Positions 50,924 to 60,850 of a stretch of 64,000 bases of DNA are shown here, one piece after another (position 1 is the first letter of the stretch; every line of letters starts with the position of its first letter). Under the pieces are notes generated by a model. The model was given only the letters and a program-made list of their open reading frames with translations, had not been told where the DNA came from and ran no database searches. The translations under genes were made by a program, and so were the position numbers. Source of the DNA: Paracoccus pantotrophus (GTDB lineage Bacteria > Pseudomonadota > Alphaproteobacteria > Rhodobacterales > Rhodobacteraceae); assembly GCF_008824185.1 (NCBI RefSeq), contig NZ_CP044423.1, positions 695,501 to 759,500 on the forward strand. Direction: 5' to 3'.

Positions 50924-52546
50924 ATGGGGTTTTTGCTGCGCCTGCCGCTTATCGTGATCCTGGGGGGCATCGGCGCGCTGGCGATGGTGGTGCCGGGGCT
51001 TTACGCCCATGCGCTGGACAGCCACAAGATCGGCTCGATCTTCCTGGGCGCGGCGGGGCTTTTCGTGATCCTGGCCGCGATCCTAGGGCTGGCGACCGCC
51101 GACCGGCCCGAGGGGCCGCGGGCGCGCAGCGTGCTTCTGACCATGCTGGGTACCATGGTGCTGCTGCCGGCCATGCTGGCCGTGCCCTTTGCCATGGCCT
51201 TGCCCGATACCGGCTTCTTCAATGCCTGGTGGGAGATGATCTCCTGCCTGACCACCACCGGCGCCACGCTTTACTCGGCCGATCTGCTGCCGGCGCCGCT
51301 GCATCTGTGGCGCGCCATGGTCGGCTGGCTGGGCGGGCTGTTCATGCTGGTCGCGGCTATCGCACTGCTGGCGCCCCTGCGGGTAGGGGGATTCGAGATC
51401 ATGTCCTCGCCCTATGGTCGCAGCGAAAGGTTCGAGCGCCTGCCGCGCTCGGCCGAGGGCCCGGATGCCCTGGCCCCGCTGACCCATCCCGCCTTCCAGA
51501 CCGAACTGGCCGATCCGGCACATCGGGTGATGCGGGCGGGCCGGGTGGTGCTGCCGGTCTATGCCGGGCTGACTCTGCTGATGTGGACGCTGCTGCTGAT
51601 GCTGGGCGAGACCGGGCTGGTGGCGCTGACCCGCGCCATGGGCACGCTGTCGACCAGCGGCATCAGCCCGGTCGCCGGCCCCGCCGGGCAGGGCAGCGGC
51701 ATCGCCGGCGAGGTGGTGATCTTCCTGTTCCTGATCCCTGCGCTGTCGCGCCGCTTCTGGCCCGGCGGCGGCGAGCTGAAGGCCAGCGAGAGTTGGATCG
51801 AGGATCCCGAGCTGCGCATGGCCGCTGGCGTGGTGCTGCTGGTCTCGGTCCTGCTGTTCGCGCGGCATTTCGCCGGGGCCATCGGCGTTTCCCCGACCGG
51901 GGCCAAGGGGGTGCTGGACACGCTCGACAGCGCCGCCTCGGCCGCATGGGGAGGTATCTTCAACGGGCTGAGCTATCTGACCACGACCGGCTGGAACTCG
52001 GTCGAATGGCAAGGCGCGCGCAACTGGTCGGGGCTGAGCTCGCCCGGGCTGATGCTGGCGGGGCTGGCGATGATGGGCGGCGGCGTCGCCACCACCGCGG
52101 GGGGCGTCAAGCTGCTCAGGGTCTATGCGCTCGCCCGCCATTCCGAGCGCGAGCTGGAGCGGATCGTACACCCGGCCTCGGTCGGCGGCGGCGGGCTGAT
52201 GGCGCGGCGGCTGCGGCGCGAGGGGGCCTATCTCGCCTTCATCTTCTTCATGCTCTTCGCCAGTTCCATCGCGGTGACGGTGATGCTGATCTCGCTGCAG
52301 CGCATCGAGTTCGATTCGGCCACCATCCTGTCCATCGCGGCGCTGACCAATACCGGCCCGCTGGCCGGCGCGATTCCGCTGACACCGACCTTCCAGGGCT
52401 CGGCCGGCATGGCGGGGGCGCCCTGGGCGGGCTGGGCCGGGCTGCCGGGGCTGACCAAGGCGGTTCTGGCCGGGGCCATGGTGGTCGGACGGGTCGAGAC
52501 GCTGGCGATCCTGGCGCTGGTTTCGCCCGAATATTGGCGCCGCTAG
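50924..52546 (+). CDS. trkH: Potassium uptake channel TrkH
   Basis: The 540-residue protein has about twelve transmembrane helices and the four P-loop selectivity regions of the Trk/Ktr family: SCLTTTGATLY, GTLSTSGISPV, SYLTTTGWNSV and AALTNTGPLAG. It imports potassium with TrkA. It is slightly longer than E. coli TrkH, mostly in the loop near 150-200. Confidence 0.94.
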   Translation: MGFLLRLPLIVILGGIGALAMVVPGLYAHALDSHKIGSIFLGAAGLFVILAAILGLATADRPEGPRARSVLLTMLGTMVLLPAMLAVPFAMALPDTGFFNAWWEMISCLTTTGATLYSADLLPAPLHLWRAMVGWLGGLFMLVAAIALLAPLRVGGFEIMSSPYGRSERFERLPRSAEGPDALAPLTHPAFQTELADPAHRVMRAGRVVLPVYAGLTLLMWTLLLMLGETGLVALTRAMGTLSTSGISPVAGPAGQGSGIAGEVVIFLFLIPALSRRFWPGGGELKASESWIEDPELRMAAGVVLLVSVLLFARHFAGAIGVSPTGAKGVLDTLDSAASAAWGGIFNGLSYLTTTGWNSVEWQGARNWSGLSSPGLMLAGLAMMGGGVATTAGGVKLLRVYALARHSERELERIVHPASVGGGGLMARRLRREGAYLAFIFFMLFASSIAVTVMLISLQRIEFDSATILSIAALTNTGPLAGAIPLTPTFQGSAGMAGAPWAGWAGLPGLTKAVLAGAMVVGRVETLAILALVSPEYWRR

Positions 52547-52622
52547 CCCGGATCACATGCTTGCAAGCCGCTGCCCGCTCGCCTAAGTCTTGAAAACCAG
52601 CGATAAGAACAAGGTGCCCCGA

Positions 52623-52856
52623 ATGGCCGGCGACAAACAGAACCTCCAGGACGCTTTTCTGAACCATGTGCGCAAGGGCAAGGTCCCGGTGACGATTTTC
52701 CTTATCAACGGTGTGAAATTGCAGGGTGTCATCACCTGGTTCGACAATTTCTGCGTGCTTTTGCGCCGCGATGGGCAATCGCAGCTTGTCTACAAGCACG
52801 CCATCTCGACCATCATGCCGGGGCAGCCGATCAGCCTCTATGACGGCGAGGACTGA
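52623..52856 (+). CDS. hfq: RNA chaperone Hfq
   Basis: The 77-residue protein has the Sm1 motif (VTIFLINGVKLQGVITWFDNF) and Sm2 (YKHAIST). ATG 52623 is used with AAGGTG upstream rather than the earlier in-frame ATG at 52590, which extends into non-conserved sequence. The hexameric protein helps small RNAs pair with mRNAs. The alphaproteobacterial form lacks the long C-terminal tail. hflX follows at once. Confidence 0.96.
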   Translation: MAGDKQNLQDAFLNHVRKGKVPVTIFLINGVKLQGVITWFDNFCVLLRRDGQSQLVYKHAISTIMPGQPISLYDGED

Positions 52857-54164
52857 TTGGCCGAGCCGTCGGAAACCCGCGAGCGGCCGACCCGGGCCTA
52901 TGTGATCCATCCCGATCTGGGCAATTCGCGCACCCGCCGCTCGCCCGAGCTGGCGCTGGAGGAGGCGGTGGCGCTCGCCCATGCGCTGCCCGCCATCGAG
53001 GTGGCCGGGGCCGAGGTGGCGCGGCTGCGCAATCCCGATCCGGGCATGCTGTTCTCCAAGGGCAAGCGCGAGGAGATCGGCCAGCACCTCAAGGCCGCCG
53101 CCGAGGGCGAGGGGGCGGAACTGGTGCTGATCGACGGGCCGGTGACGCCGGTCCAGCAGCGCAACCTGGAAAAGGAATGGGGCGTCAAGATCCTCGACCG
53201 GACCGGGCTGATTCTCGAGATCTTCGCGGATCGCGCCCAGACGCGCGAGGGCGTCTTGCAGGTGGAACTGGCCGCGCTGGCCTATCAGCGCACCCGGCTG
53301 GTCAGGGCCTGGACGCACCTGGAGCGCCAGCGCGGCGGCTTGGGCTTCGTCGGCGGTCCCGGCGAGACGCAGATCGAGGCCGACCGCCGCGCCATCGACG
53401 AACAGGTGGTGCGCCTGCGCCGGCAGCTCGAGCGGGTGGTCAAGACCCGCGAGCTGCACCGCAAGGCCCGCGCCAAGGTGCCCTATCCCATCGTCGCGCT
53501 GGTCGGCTATACCAACGCCGGGAAATCCACGCTTTTCAACAAGCTGACCGGGGCCGAGGTCTTGGCGCAGGACCAGCTTTTCGCCACGCTGGACCCGACC
53601 ATGCGGCAGATGGTGCTGCCCGGCGGCCGGCGGGTGATCCTGTCCGACACGGTGGGCTTCATCAGCGACCTGCCGCATGAGCTGGTCGCCGCCTTTCGCG
53701 CCACGCTGGAGGAGGTGCTGGCGGCCGACCTGATCCTGCATGTGCGCGACATCAGCCATCCCGAGACCGAGGAGCAGGCCGGCGACGTGGGCGAGATCCT
53801 CGATTCGCTGGGGGTCGAGGAGGACGTGCCGCTGATCGAGGTCTGGAACAAGATCGACGCGCTGTCGCCCGAGACCCGTGCCGCCCTGCGGCGCACCGAT
53901 GCGCGCACCGAGGGCGTGCAGGCGATCTCGGCCCTGTCGGGCGAGGGGCTGGACGATCTGCTGGCCGCCGTCGAGGCGCGGCTGGCCGAGGCGCTGGACG
54001 AGCCGCGCCGCGAGGCCGAACTGGTGCTGCCGCATTCGGACGGCCGGCGCCGGGCCTGGCTGCATGAGCAGGGCGTGGTCGCGGCCGAAGAGGTCGCCGA
54101 AGAGGGGGTGCGGCTGCGGCTGCGCTGGACGGACCGGCAAAGGGCGGCCTTCGAGGGGCTTTGA
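52857..54164 (+). CDS. hflX: Ribosome-associated GTPase HflX
   Basis: The 435-residue GTPase starts at a TTG directly after the hfq stop, with GCGAGG upstream. It has the N-terminal HflX domain (GMLFSKGKREEIGQHL, GGLGFVGGPGETQIEADRR), then G1 GYTNAGKST, G3 DTVGFI and G4 NKID. It splits stalled ribosomes under stress. The hfq-hflX pairing is widely conserved. Translational coupling to hfq is likely because there is no gap. Confidence 0.93.
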   Translation: MAEPSETRERPTRAYVIHPDLGNSRTRRSPELALEEAVALAHALPAIEVAGAEVARLRNPDPGMLFSKGKREEIGQHLKAAAEGEGAELVLIDGPVTPVQQRNLEKEWGVKILDRTGLILEIFADRAQTREGVLQVELAALAYQRTRLVRAWTHLERQRGGLGFVGGPGETQIEADRRAIDEQVVRLRRQLERVVKTRELHRKARAKVPYPIVALVGYTNAGKSTLFNKLTGAEVLAQDQLFATLDPTMRQMVLPGGRRVILSDTVGFISDLPHELVAAFRATLEEVLAADLILHVRDISHPETEEQAGDVGEILDSLGVEEDVPLIEVWNKIDALSPETRAALRRTDARTEGVQAISALSGEGLDDLLAAVEARLAEALDEPRREAELVLPHSDGRRRAWLHEQGVVAAEEVAEEGVRLRLRWTDRQRAAFEGL

Positions 54165-54468
54165 GGACGAATTCTCGCTGGGCGAGGGACAAGGGCCTTG
54201 GCTGGCCGAAGCCCGGCGGCGCGACTGCCCGCCCCGGCAGCCTTTCTCGTGCCCTCGGGCCTTTCATCTGCGTCCCGATGACCGCGACCCGCAGCGCGGC
54301 CGCCAGTCGCAGCCGACAAGGGTGGCGCAGTTGCCTGCCCCGACAGGCTTTTCCGTTCGCCCGCAGGTCTTCCGACTGCGTGCCGTTTCCTCATCGCCGA
54401 TCCGCGGCGTGCCGGGCTCCCATGGCGGGACGATGCGCGACGCATGATGCTGCCCGAAGGCGCGGGAA
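54165..54468. other. Convergent intergenic region after hflX
   Basis: This 304-nt GC-rich region lies between hflX and the AraC-family gene, which converge. No gene, RNA or clear T-run terminator is recognised. Confidence 0.5.
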
Positions 54469-55587
54469 TCAGCCGGCGGGGCGATCGCCGGGGCGGCTGT
54501 GGGTTTCCCGCATCAGCGCCCGGTAAGCCTGGGGCGTGCGGCCCGTCGCGGCCAAGAAGGCGCGCATGAAATGGCCAAGTCCGCTATAGCCCAGCCGCGC
54601 CGCGATCTGCGCCATCGGCAAGTCGCCGTCGCGCAGCGCCTTGCTGGCGCATTGCAGCCGCAGGTCGTAGAGCAGCTCCAGCGCGCTGCGACCCCGGCTC
54701 AGGCGGCAGGCGCGGTCGAGCTGCGCCTGCGAGCAGCCCAGCCGCAGCGCCAGTTCGGCGATGGTCTGGCCCGATTGCAGCTCGGCCTGCGCCAGTTGCA
54801 GGAAATGCCCGGTCAGCGCCCGGGCCTCGGCCAGGCCGGCGGGCGAAGGTGCGGATGGCGCCAGCCCCGCGCCCTGTCCATCGCCCAGCCGCGACAGCAC
54901 GGCTGCGATCAGCCCCAGCCCGCGTGCGGTCGCGGCATTCTGCGCGGGGGCGCGCGGCATCCCCGCACCCAGCGCGGTCATTGCCGCGTCCAGCAGCTCG
55001 GCATCCGCGGCGCCAGGCAGGCCGTGGCGCAAGCCCTGCGGCAGCGTCAGCCCCCGGCACATGGCGGGCGGGATCAGCAGCGCCAACCCATGCACCTCGG
55101 GCGGCGGGTTCAGCGAAAAGGCGGTGCCCGCGGGAATGAAGGCGATGCGGCCGGCCGGCAGCACATGGTGATGGCCTGGAAACATGATCGCGACCGTGCC
55201 GCCGGTCGGGCGAAGCAGCACATGGTCGCCGCGGACCCGCGGGCTGCGCGGCGCGGCCGGGCTGCGCACCGGCCCGCCCCAGTGAAGGCCGGCCAGCGGG
55301 ATCAGCCGCAGCCCGCCGCCCGGCCGCCCGCCCGGCAAAGCGCAGCGGGGCTGGAGCGCCGCCGCCTGACCCGGCCCGGCCGGGCCGGGGAGAAGGTCGC
55401 GGAACGGGCTGGGGGCCAGGCAGGGGGCCGGGGCCAGCGGCCGGCCGAAAGCAGCCGGCGTCAGGGCCACGTTCGGCCGGGGATCGGGGTCCGCCGGCTC
55501 GGGGATGGTTTCCAGGGTGATGCCGGCCGCGGCCAGCCGCGCCAGCACCGGATCGGGCGGGATCAGGTGGCGGCGGGCTTCATCCAT
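54469..55587 (-). CDS. AraC-family transcriptional regulator
   Basis: The 372-residue protein has a C-terminal AraC DNA-binding domain (AELALRLGCSQAQLDRACRLSRGRSALELL, then MAQIAARLGYSGLGHFMRAFLAATGRTPQAYR, about residues 275-360) with both helix-turn-helix units. The N-terminal 140 residues are rich in Pro and Gly with a faint cupin-like pattern (HHHVLPAGRIAFIPAGTAFSL). No ligand can be inferred. It is preceded by an AT-rich promoter region (55610-55690). Confidence 0.85.
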   Translation of the reverse strand: MDEARRHLIPPDPVLARLAAAGITLETIPEPADPDPRPNVALTPAAFGRPLAPAPCLAPSPFRDLLPGPAGPGQAAALQPRCALPGGRPGGGLRLIPLAGLHWGGPVRSPAAPRSPRVRGDHVLLRPTGGTVAIMFPGHHHVLPAGRIAFIPAGTAFSLNPPPEVHGLALLIPPAMCRGLTLPQGLRHGLPGAADAELLDAAMTALGAGMPRAPAQNAATARGLGLIAAVLSRLGDGQGAGLAPSAPSPAGLAEARALTGHFLQLAQAELQSGQTIAELALRLGCSQAQLDRACRLSRGRSALELLYDLRLQCASKALRDGDLPMAQIAARLGYSGLGHFMRAFLAATGRTPQAYRALMRETHSRPGDRPAG

Positions 55588-55721
55588 CAGCCGCGGCTTT
55601 CAGCGGATCCATGACCAAGGGCTATCTCCGTGACGCGAGTCCATGAAGAATATACTCATCCCAGGGTTGCCAAAAGATGAATATGTCTTTGCCGTGCGGC
55701 ATGCACCACGGGCCGCGCCGG

Positions 55722-56618
55722 TCAGGGGTCGATCCCGATCCGCTGCCAATCCCCCAGCCGGCCGCGAAAGAAGCTGCGCTGCGCCTTGGCATATTGCCTC
55801 GTGGCGATGACCGCGCGCCGGATTGCCTCGTCCAGGTCGATCCGTCCCTGCAGATGCGCGACCAGTTCCGGCGCGCCGATGGCCTTGGCCCAAAGCGCAT
55901 CGGGGCTCCAGCGCGGCAGCAGGGCGCGCACCTCGTCCAGCGCGCCCTGGTCCAGCATCAGCCGGAAGCGGCGCTCGATGCGCTCGGCCAGCCAGTCGCG
56001 GTCGGGCTCCAGCACCAAGAGATGCGCGGCGGCGGGGTCGATCAGCGGCGGCGGGGTCTCGGCCTGCCAGGCGGCGATGCCGCGCCCGGTGGTGGTCAGC
56101 ACCTCCCAGGCGCGCTGGACGCGCACCGGGTTTTTCAGGTCGATGCGTGTCCGGGTCTGCGCATCAAGATCCGCGACCATGCGTGCCAGGCCGCCGGGTT
56201 CGCGCACGAGCTGGTCGGCCCAGGCGCGGATTTCGGGCGGGGTGGCGGGAATCGCCGCCAGTCCGCGGCTGAGCGCATGCAGATAAAGCCCGGTGCCGCC
56301 GGTCACGATCAGCCGGCCGATGCCCCGGTCCATCAGCGCCGCCACCTCGGCCAGCCAGGCGCCGACGGAATAGCCGCGGTCGCAGGGCACATGGCCGTAA
56401 AGCACATGCGGCGCGCGCGCCTCGTCATCAGGCGAGGGCCGCGCGGTCAGCACGCGCCAGCAGGACCAGACCTGCAAGGCGTCGGCATTGACGATGGTGC
56501 CGCCCTGACGCTCGGCGATCTCCAGCGCCAGGGCGGATTTGCCGCTGGCGGTGGGCCCGGCAATCAGGACATGGCGGCGGGGCTCCAGCCCGGCCAGGAT
56601 CGGGTGACGCGGGGTCAT
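55722..56618 (-). CDS. miaA: tRNA dimethylallyltransferase MiaA
   Basis: The 298-residue enzyme has the P-loop GPTASGKSALALEIA, the IVNADALQVW motif, the GGTGLYLHAL segment and RQYAKAQRSFFRG near the C-terminus. It prenylates A37 of tRNAs reading U-starting codons. MTPRHPILAGL at 56618 is used as the start; the upstream open frame overlaps the pyrH start. Divergent from pyrH across 85 nt. Confidence 0.94.
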   Translation of the reverse strand: MTPRHPILAGLEPRRHVLIAGPTASGKSALALEIAERQGGTIVNADALQVWSCWRVLTARPSPDDEARAPHVLYGHVPCDRGYSVGAWLAEVAALMDRGIGRLIVTGGTGLYLHALSRGLAAIPATPPEIRAWADQLVREPGGLARMVADLDAQTRTRIDLKNPVRVQRAWEVLTTTGRGIAAWQAETPPPLIDPAAAHLLVLEPDRDWLAERIERRFRLMLDQGALDEVRALLPRWSPDALWAKAIGAPELVAHLQGRIDLDEAIRRAVIATRQYAKAQRSFFRGRLGDWQRIGIDP

Positions 56619-56703
56619 TTCGGGGCGGGTCGGCAGTGGTTGAACATGGGGCCTGTTTGCGACATTTTGCCCGGCAATGAAACAGCCGCAAAAAGGTGAA
56701 CCC

Positions 56704-57438
56704 ATGTCGGAAAGCGCGTCCAAGACCCGCGGAAGCTATTCGCGCGTGATGTTGAAGATTTCGGGCGAGGCGCTGATGGGGGACCAGGGTTACGGCCTGC
56801 ACCCGCCGACCGTCGCCCGCATCGCGCAGGAGGTCAAATCCGTCCATGACATGGGCGTCGAGATCTGCATGGTCATCGGCGGCGGCAACATCTTCCGCGG
56901 CCTTCAGGGCAGCGCGCAGGGCATGGAGCGGGCGACCGCCGACTACATGGGCATGCTGGCCACGGTGATGAACGCGCTGGCCATGCAGGCGGCGCTGGAG
57001 GCGCTGAAGATCCATACCCGCGTGATCTCGGCCATCCGCATGGACGAGGTGGCCGAGCCCTATATCCGCCGCCGCGCCGTGCGCCACCTGGAAAAAAAGC
57101 GTGTCTGCATCTTCGCCGCCGGCACCGGCAACCCCTATTTCACCACCGACACCGCCGCCACGCTGCGCGCCAACGAGATGAATTGCGAGGCGATCTTCAA
57201 GGGCACCAAGGTCGATGGCGTCTATGACAAGGATCCGAACAAGTTCCCCGACGCGCGGCGCTATGACGACGTGACCTATGACGAGGTGCTGCAAAAGCAT
57301 CTGGGGGTCATGGATGCCTCGGCCATCGCGCTGGCGCGCGACAACGACCTGCCGATCATCGTCTTCTCGCTGGATGAACCGGGCGGTTTCCGCGGAATCC
57401 TGGCCGGCACCGGCACATATACGCGCGTGCACGGCTGA
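56704..57438 (+). CDS. pyrH: UMP kinase
   Basis: The 244-residue amino-acid-kinase-fold protein has MLKISGEALMGDQGYG, VIGGGNIFRG and GTGNPYFTTDTAATLRA motifs. It phosphorylates UMP to UDP and is the first gene of a translation/envelope run. AAGGTG precedes ATG 56704. About 80 nt separate it from frr. Confidence 0.95.
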   Translation: MSESASKTRGSYSRVMLKISGEALMGDQGYGLHPPTVARIAQEVKSVHDMGVEICMVIGGGNIFRGLQGSAQGMERATADYMGMLATVMNALAMQAALEALKIHTRVISAIRMDEVAEPYIRRRAVRHLEKKRVCIFAAGTGNPYFTTDTAATLRANEMNCEAIFKGTKVDGVYDKDPNKFPDARRYDDVTYDEVLQKHLGVMDASAIALARDNDLPIIVFSLDEPGGFRGILAGTGTYTRVHG

Positions 57439-57518
57439 AAAACCCGTATAGGCTTTGCCATGCCGGCGTGGCTCGGCTAAAAGCGGCGAAAATCACAGCA
57501 CAGAGGCCATGACCGAGC

Positions 57519-58082
57519 ATGTCCGACGAGATCGAGATCGACACCGACGACCTGGAACGCCGCATGAAGGGCGCGATGGAATCCCTGCGCCATGAATTCG
57601 CCTCGCTGCGCACCGGCCGTGCCTCGGCCAGCATGGTCGAGCCGATCATGGTCGATGCCTATGGCTCGCCCACGCCGATCAACCAGATCGGCACGGTGAA
57701 CGTGCCCGAGCCGCGGCTGGTCACGATCAACATCTGGGACAAGGGCCTGGTCGGCAAGGCCGAGAAGGCGATCCGCGAATCGGGCCTGGGCATCAACCCG
57801 CAGCTCAACGGCACCATCATCATGCTGCCGATCCCCGAGCTGAACGAGGAACGCCGGCGCGAACTGACCCGCGTCGCCGCGCAATATGCCGAGCACGCCC
57901 GCGTCGCCATCCGCAACGTGCGCCGCGACGGCATGGACCAGATCAAGAAGGCCAAGTCCTCGGGCATGTCCGAGGACGACCAGAAGTTCTGGGAAACCGC
58001 CGTGCAGGAATTGACCGACAAGATGATCGCCTCGGTGGACCAGGCGCTCGAGGCCAAGCAGGCCGAGATCATGCAGGTCTGA
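57519..58082 (+). CDS. frr: Ribosome recycling factor
   Basis: The 187-residue protein has LRTGRASASMVEPIMVDAYG and RVAIRNVRRDGMDQIKK segments, the usual RRF markers, and normal length. With EF-G it separates ribosomal subunits after termination. It is 5 nt before uppS. Confidence 0.96.
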   Translation: MSDEIEIDTDDLERRMKGAMESLRHEFASLRTGRASASMVEPIMVDAYGSPTPINQIGTVNVPEPRLVTINIWDKGLVGKAEKAIRESGLGINPQLNGTIIMLPIPELNEERRRELTRVAAQYAEHARVAIRNVRRDGMDQIKKAKSSGMSEDDQKFWETAVQELTDKMIASVDQALEAKQAEIMQV

Positions 58083-58087
58083 CCCGG

Positions 58088-58822
58088 ATGGCCGAAACCG
58101 CAGCCAGCCTGTCGAAATCCGGCGGAGGGGACCAGCGGCCCCGGCATGTCGCCATCATCATGGATGGCAACGGCCGCTGGGCCAAGAACCGGGGCTGGCC
58201 GCGGCTGGTCGGGCATCGGCGCGGCGCCGAGCGCGTCAAGCAGATCGTGCGCGCCTGCCCCGACCTGGGGGTGAACTGGCTGACCGTCTATGCCTTTTCG
58301 ACCGAGAACTGGAAGCGCTCGACCGAGGAGGTGCTGGGCCTGATGGGCATCTTCGCCCGCTATATCGAGCGCGAGGCCGACGGGCTTTCGGCCGAGGGCG
58401 TGCGCATGCGCTTCATCGGCGGGCGCGAGCGGCTGGAGCCCAAGCTGCAGCGGCTGATGGCCGGGATCGAGGCGCGCACCGCCGGCAATACCCGGCTGAA
58501 CTTGACCGTGGCGATCAATTACGGCGGCCGGGACGAGCTGACCCGCGCCGCGGCGCGGCTTGCCGCCCGCATCGCGCGGGGCGAGGTGGCCGAGCCGACC
58601 GAGGCCGACCTGGCCGATTGCCTGGACACCGCCGGCCATCCCGACCCCGACTTGGTGATCCGCACCTCGGGCGAGACCCGGACCTCGAATTTCCTGCCCT
58701 TCCAGGCGGCCTATTCGGAATATGAGTTCACCCAGACGCTCTGGCCGGATTTCACGCCCGAGCACCTGGCCGAGATCCTCGACCGTTACGGGTTGCGCGA
58801 ACGGCGCTTCGGCGGCGCATGA
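58088..58822 (+). CDS. uppS: Undecaprenyl diphosphate synthase (cis-prenyltransferase)
   Basis: The 244-residue enzyme has the catalytic Asp in HVAIIMDGNGRWAKNRGWPR, the TVYAFSTENWKRS motif and RTSGETRTSNFLPFQ. It makes the C55 lipid carrier for cell-wall synthesis. Its stop overlaps the cdsA start (ATGA). Confidence 0.95.
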   Translation: MAETAASLSKSGGGDQRPRHVAIIMDGNGRWAKNRGWPRLVGHRRGAERVKQIVRACPDLGVNWLTVYAFSTENWKRSTEEVLGLMGIFARYIEREADGLSAEGVRMRFIGGRERLEPKLQRLMAGIEARTAGNTRLNLTVAINYGGRDELTRAAARLAARIARGEVAEPTEADLADCLDTAGHPDPDLVIRTSGETRTSNFLPFQAAYSEYEFTQTLWPDFTPEHLAEILDRYGLRERRFGGA

Positions 58823-59673
58823 GCGGCGGCGGGTCACAGCCGGGCCGGCTGCGCGACGCCTTGCAGCGCGGGCGCGACAAATGGGCCGATCTCTGGCCGC
58901 GCCTGCTGTCGGGCGTGGTGCTGGCGGTGCTGGGGCTGTTGCTCCTGCTGTCCTCGGGGCTCTGGATCCGACTGGGCGTCTCGGCCGTGATCGGGGTGAT
59001 GATGTGGGAACTGGCGCGGCTGACCGGCTGGCGCCACCCCGAGTTCCGCAGCCCGCGCCATCCCGTGCTGATTGGCATCCTGTCGGGGCTGGTGATGCTG
59101 GCCATGCTGGTGCTGCCCGGCGACTGGCCTATGGCGCTGGCGCTGGTGCCGATGATCGCCGGCTGGCACGGCACGCATGAACACGAGTGCCCGGCCTATC
59201 TGCTGTTCACCCTGGCCATCCTGGGCGCGGGCTACGGGCTGGTGGTGATCCGCGAGGTGATGGGCCTGCCGACGCTGGCCTGGATCGTCGGCACCGTGGT
59301 GCTGTCGGATGTGCTGGGCTATTTCATCGGCCGCAAGCTGGGCGGTCCGCGCTTCTGGCCCGCCGTCAGCCCCAAGAAGACCTGGAGCGGCACCATCGCC
59401 GGCTGGGCGGGCGCGCTGGTGCTGGCGCTGGTTCTGCTGCTGGCCGGGCAGGCGCCCTGGCCGGTGCTGGTGTTGGGGCCGCTGGTCGCCTTGGCCGGGC
59501 AGTTCGGCGACATCGCCGAAAGCTGGCTCAAGCGCCGGGTGGGCGTCAAGGACAGTTCCGAGCTTATCCCCGGCCATGGCGGCGCCATGGACCGGTTCGA
59601 CGCCATGTCGGGGGCGCTGCTGCTGGCGCTTGTGTTGTTGATCGGCAATCTTTTACCCGTGATCGGAGGCTGA
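58819..59673 (+). CDS. cdsA: Phosphatidate cytidylyltransferase
   Basis: The 284-residue membrane enzyme has about seven hydrophobic segments, SPKKTWSGTIAGW, and the CTP-transferase signature SWLKRRVGVKDSSELIPGHGG followed by MDRFD. It makes CDP-diacylglycerol for phospholipid synthesis. It overlaps uppS and lies 4 nt before dxr. Confidence 0.94.
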   Translation: MSGGGSQPGRLRDALQRGRDKWADLWPRLLSGVVLAVLGLLLLLSSGLWIRLGVSAVIGVMMWELARLTGWRHPEFRSPRHPVLIGILSGLVMLAMLVLPGDWPMALALVPMIAGWHGTHEHECPAYLLFTLAILGAGYGLVVIREVMGLPTLAWIVGTVVLSDVLGYFIGRKLGGPRFWPAVSPKKTWSGTIAGWAGALVLALVLLLAGQAPWPVLVLGPLVALAGQFGDIAESWLKRRVGVKDSSELIPGHGGAMDRFDAMSGALLLALVLLIGNLLPVIGG

Positions 59674-59677
59674 AGGA

Positions 59678-60850
59678 ATGCGCAGCATATCGGTGCTGGG
59701 CGCGACCGGGTCGGTCGGTGAAAGCGCGTTCGATCTGTTGATGCGGGCCGGCGGGCCCGAGCGGTTCCGCACCATCGCCCTGACCGGCGGCGCCAATGTC
59801 GCGCGCCTGGCCCGGATGGCCCGCGCGCTGCGGGCCGAGATCGCCGTCACCGCCTGGCCGCAATGCCTGGCCGACCTGCGTGCCGCGCTGTCGGGCAGCG
59901 GCATCGAGGCCGCGGCGGGGCCGCAGGCCGTGGCCGAGGCCGCCGCGCGCCCGGCCGACTGGACGCTTTCCGCCATCATCGGCGCCGCCGGCCTGCCGCC
60001 GGGGCTGGAAGTGCTGGCCCGCAGCGGCACGCTGGCGCTTGCCAACAAGGAAACCCTGGTCGCTGCCGGGCCTCTGGTCATGGCGCGTGCGCGGCAAACC
60101 GGCGCCCGCATTCTGCCGGTCGATTCCGAACATTCCGCGATATTCCAGGCGCTTCAGGGTGAAAACCTTGAAACCGTCGAGCATGTGACCATCACCGCCT
60201 CGGGTGGCGCCTTCCGCGACTGGCCGCTGGAACGGCTGGCGCAGGCCACCGTGGCCGAGGCCAGCCGGCACCCGAACTGGGACATGGGCCAGCGCATCAC
60301 CATCGACAGCGCCAGCATGTTCAACAAGGCGCTGGAAGTCATTGAAGCGCATGAGTTCTTTGGCATCGGCGCCGAGCGTTTGCGGGTGCTGGTGCATCCG
60401 CAGTCGATCATCCATGCCATGGTCACGCATCGCGACGGCGGCTCGATCGCGCATCTGGGGGCGCCGGACATGCGCCATGCCATCGGCTATGCGCTGAACT
60501 GGCCGGCGCGCGCGCCGCTGCCGGTGCCGGCGCTGGACCTGGCGGCGCTTGGCAGCCTGACCTTTGCCCAGCCGGACGAGGCGCGCTGGCCCGCCCTGCG
60601 CCTGGCGCGCGAGGCGATCGAGGCCGGCGGCGCCGCCGGCGCGGTGCTGAACGCCGCCAAGGAACAGGCGCTGGACGATTTCATCGCCGGGCGCATCCGC
60701 TTTACCGACATGGCCCCGGCGGTCGAGCATGCGCTGGCCCTGGCCGCGCGCGAGGCGGGTTTCGGACAAAGCCCGCGCGAGCTGGCCGAGGTGCTGCATT
60801 GGGACGGTTTCGCCCGGCGGGCGGCGGCGCAATGGCAGGGGGCGGCATGA
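59678..60850 (+). CDS. dxr: 1-deoxy-D-xylulose 5-phosphate reductoisomerase
   Basis: The 390-residue enzyme has the NADPH-binding GATGSVGESA, ALANKETLVAAG, the metal/substrate loop PVDSEHSAIFQ and the ITIDSASMFNKALEVIEAHEFF block. It makes methylerythritol phosphate for isoprenoids, which feeds uppS. Its stop overlaps the rseP start. Confidence 0.95.
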   Translation: MRSISVLGATGSVGESAFDLLMRAGGPERFRTIALTGGANVARLARMARALRAEIAVTAWPQCLADLRAALSGSGIEAAAGPQAVAEAAARPADWTLSAIIGAAGLPPGLEVLARSGTLALANKETLVAAGPLVMARARQTGARILPVDSEHSAIFQALQGENLETVEHVTITASGGAFRDWPLERLAQATVAEASRHPNWDMGQRITIDSASMFNKALEVIEAHEFFGIGAERLRVLVHPQSIIHAMVTHRDGGSIAHLGAPDMRHAIGYALNWPARAPLPVPALDLAALGSLTFAQPDEARWPALRLAREAIEAGGAAGAVLNAAKEQALDDFIAGRIRFTDMAPAVEHALALAAREAGFGQSPRELAEVLHWDGFARRAAAQWQGAA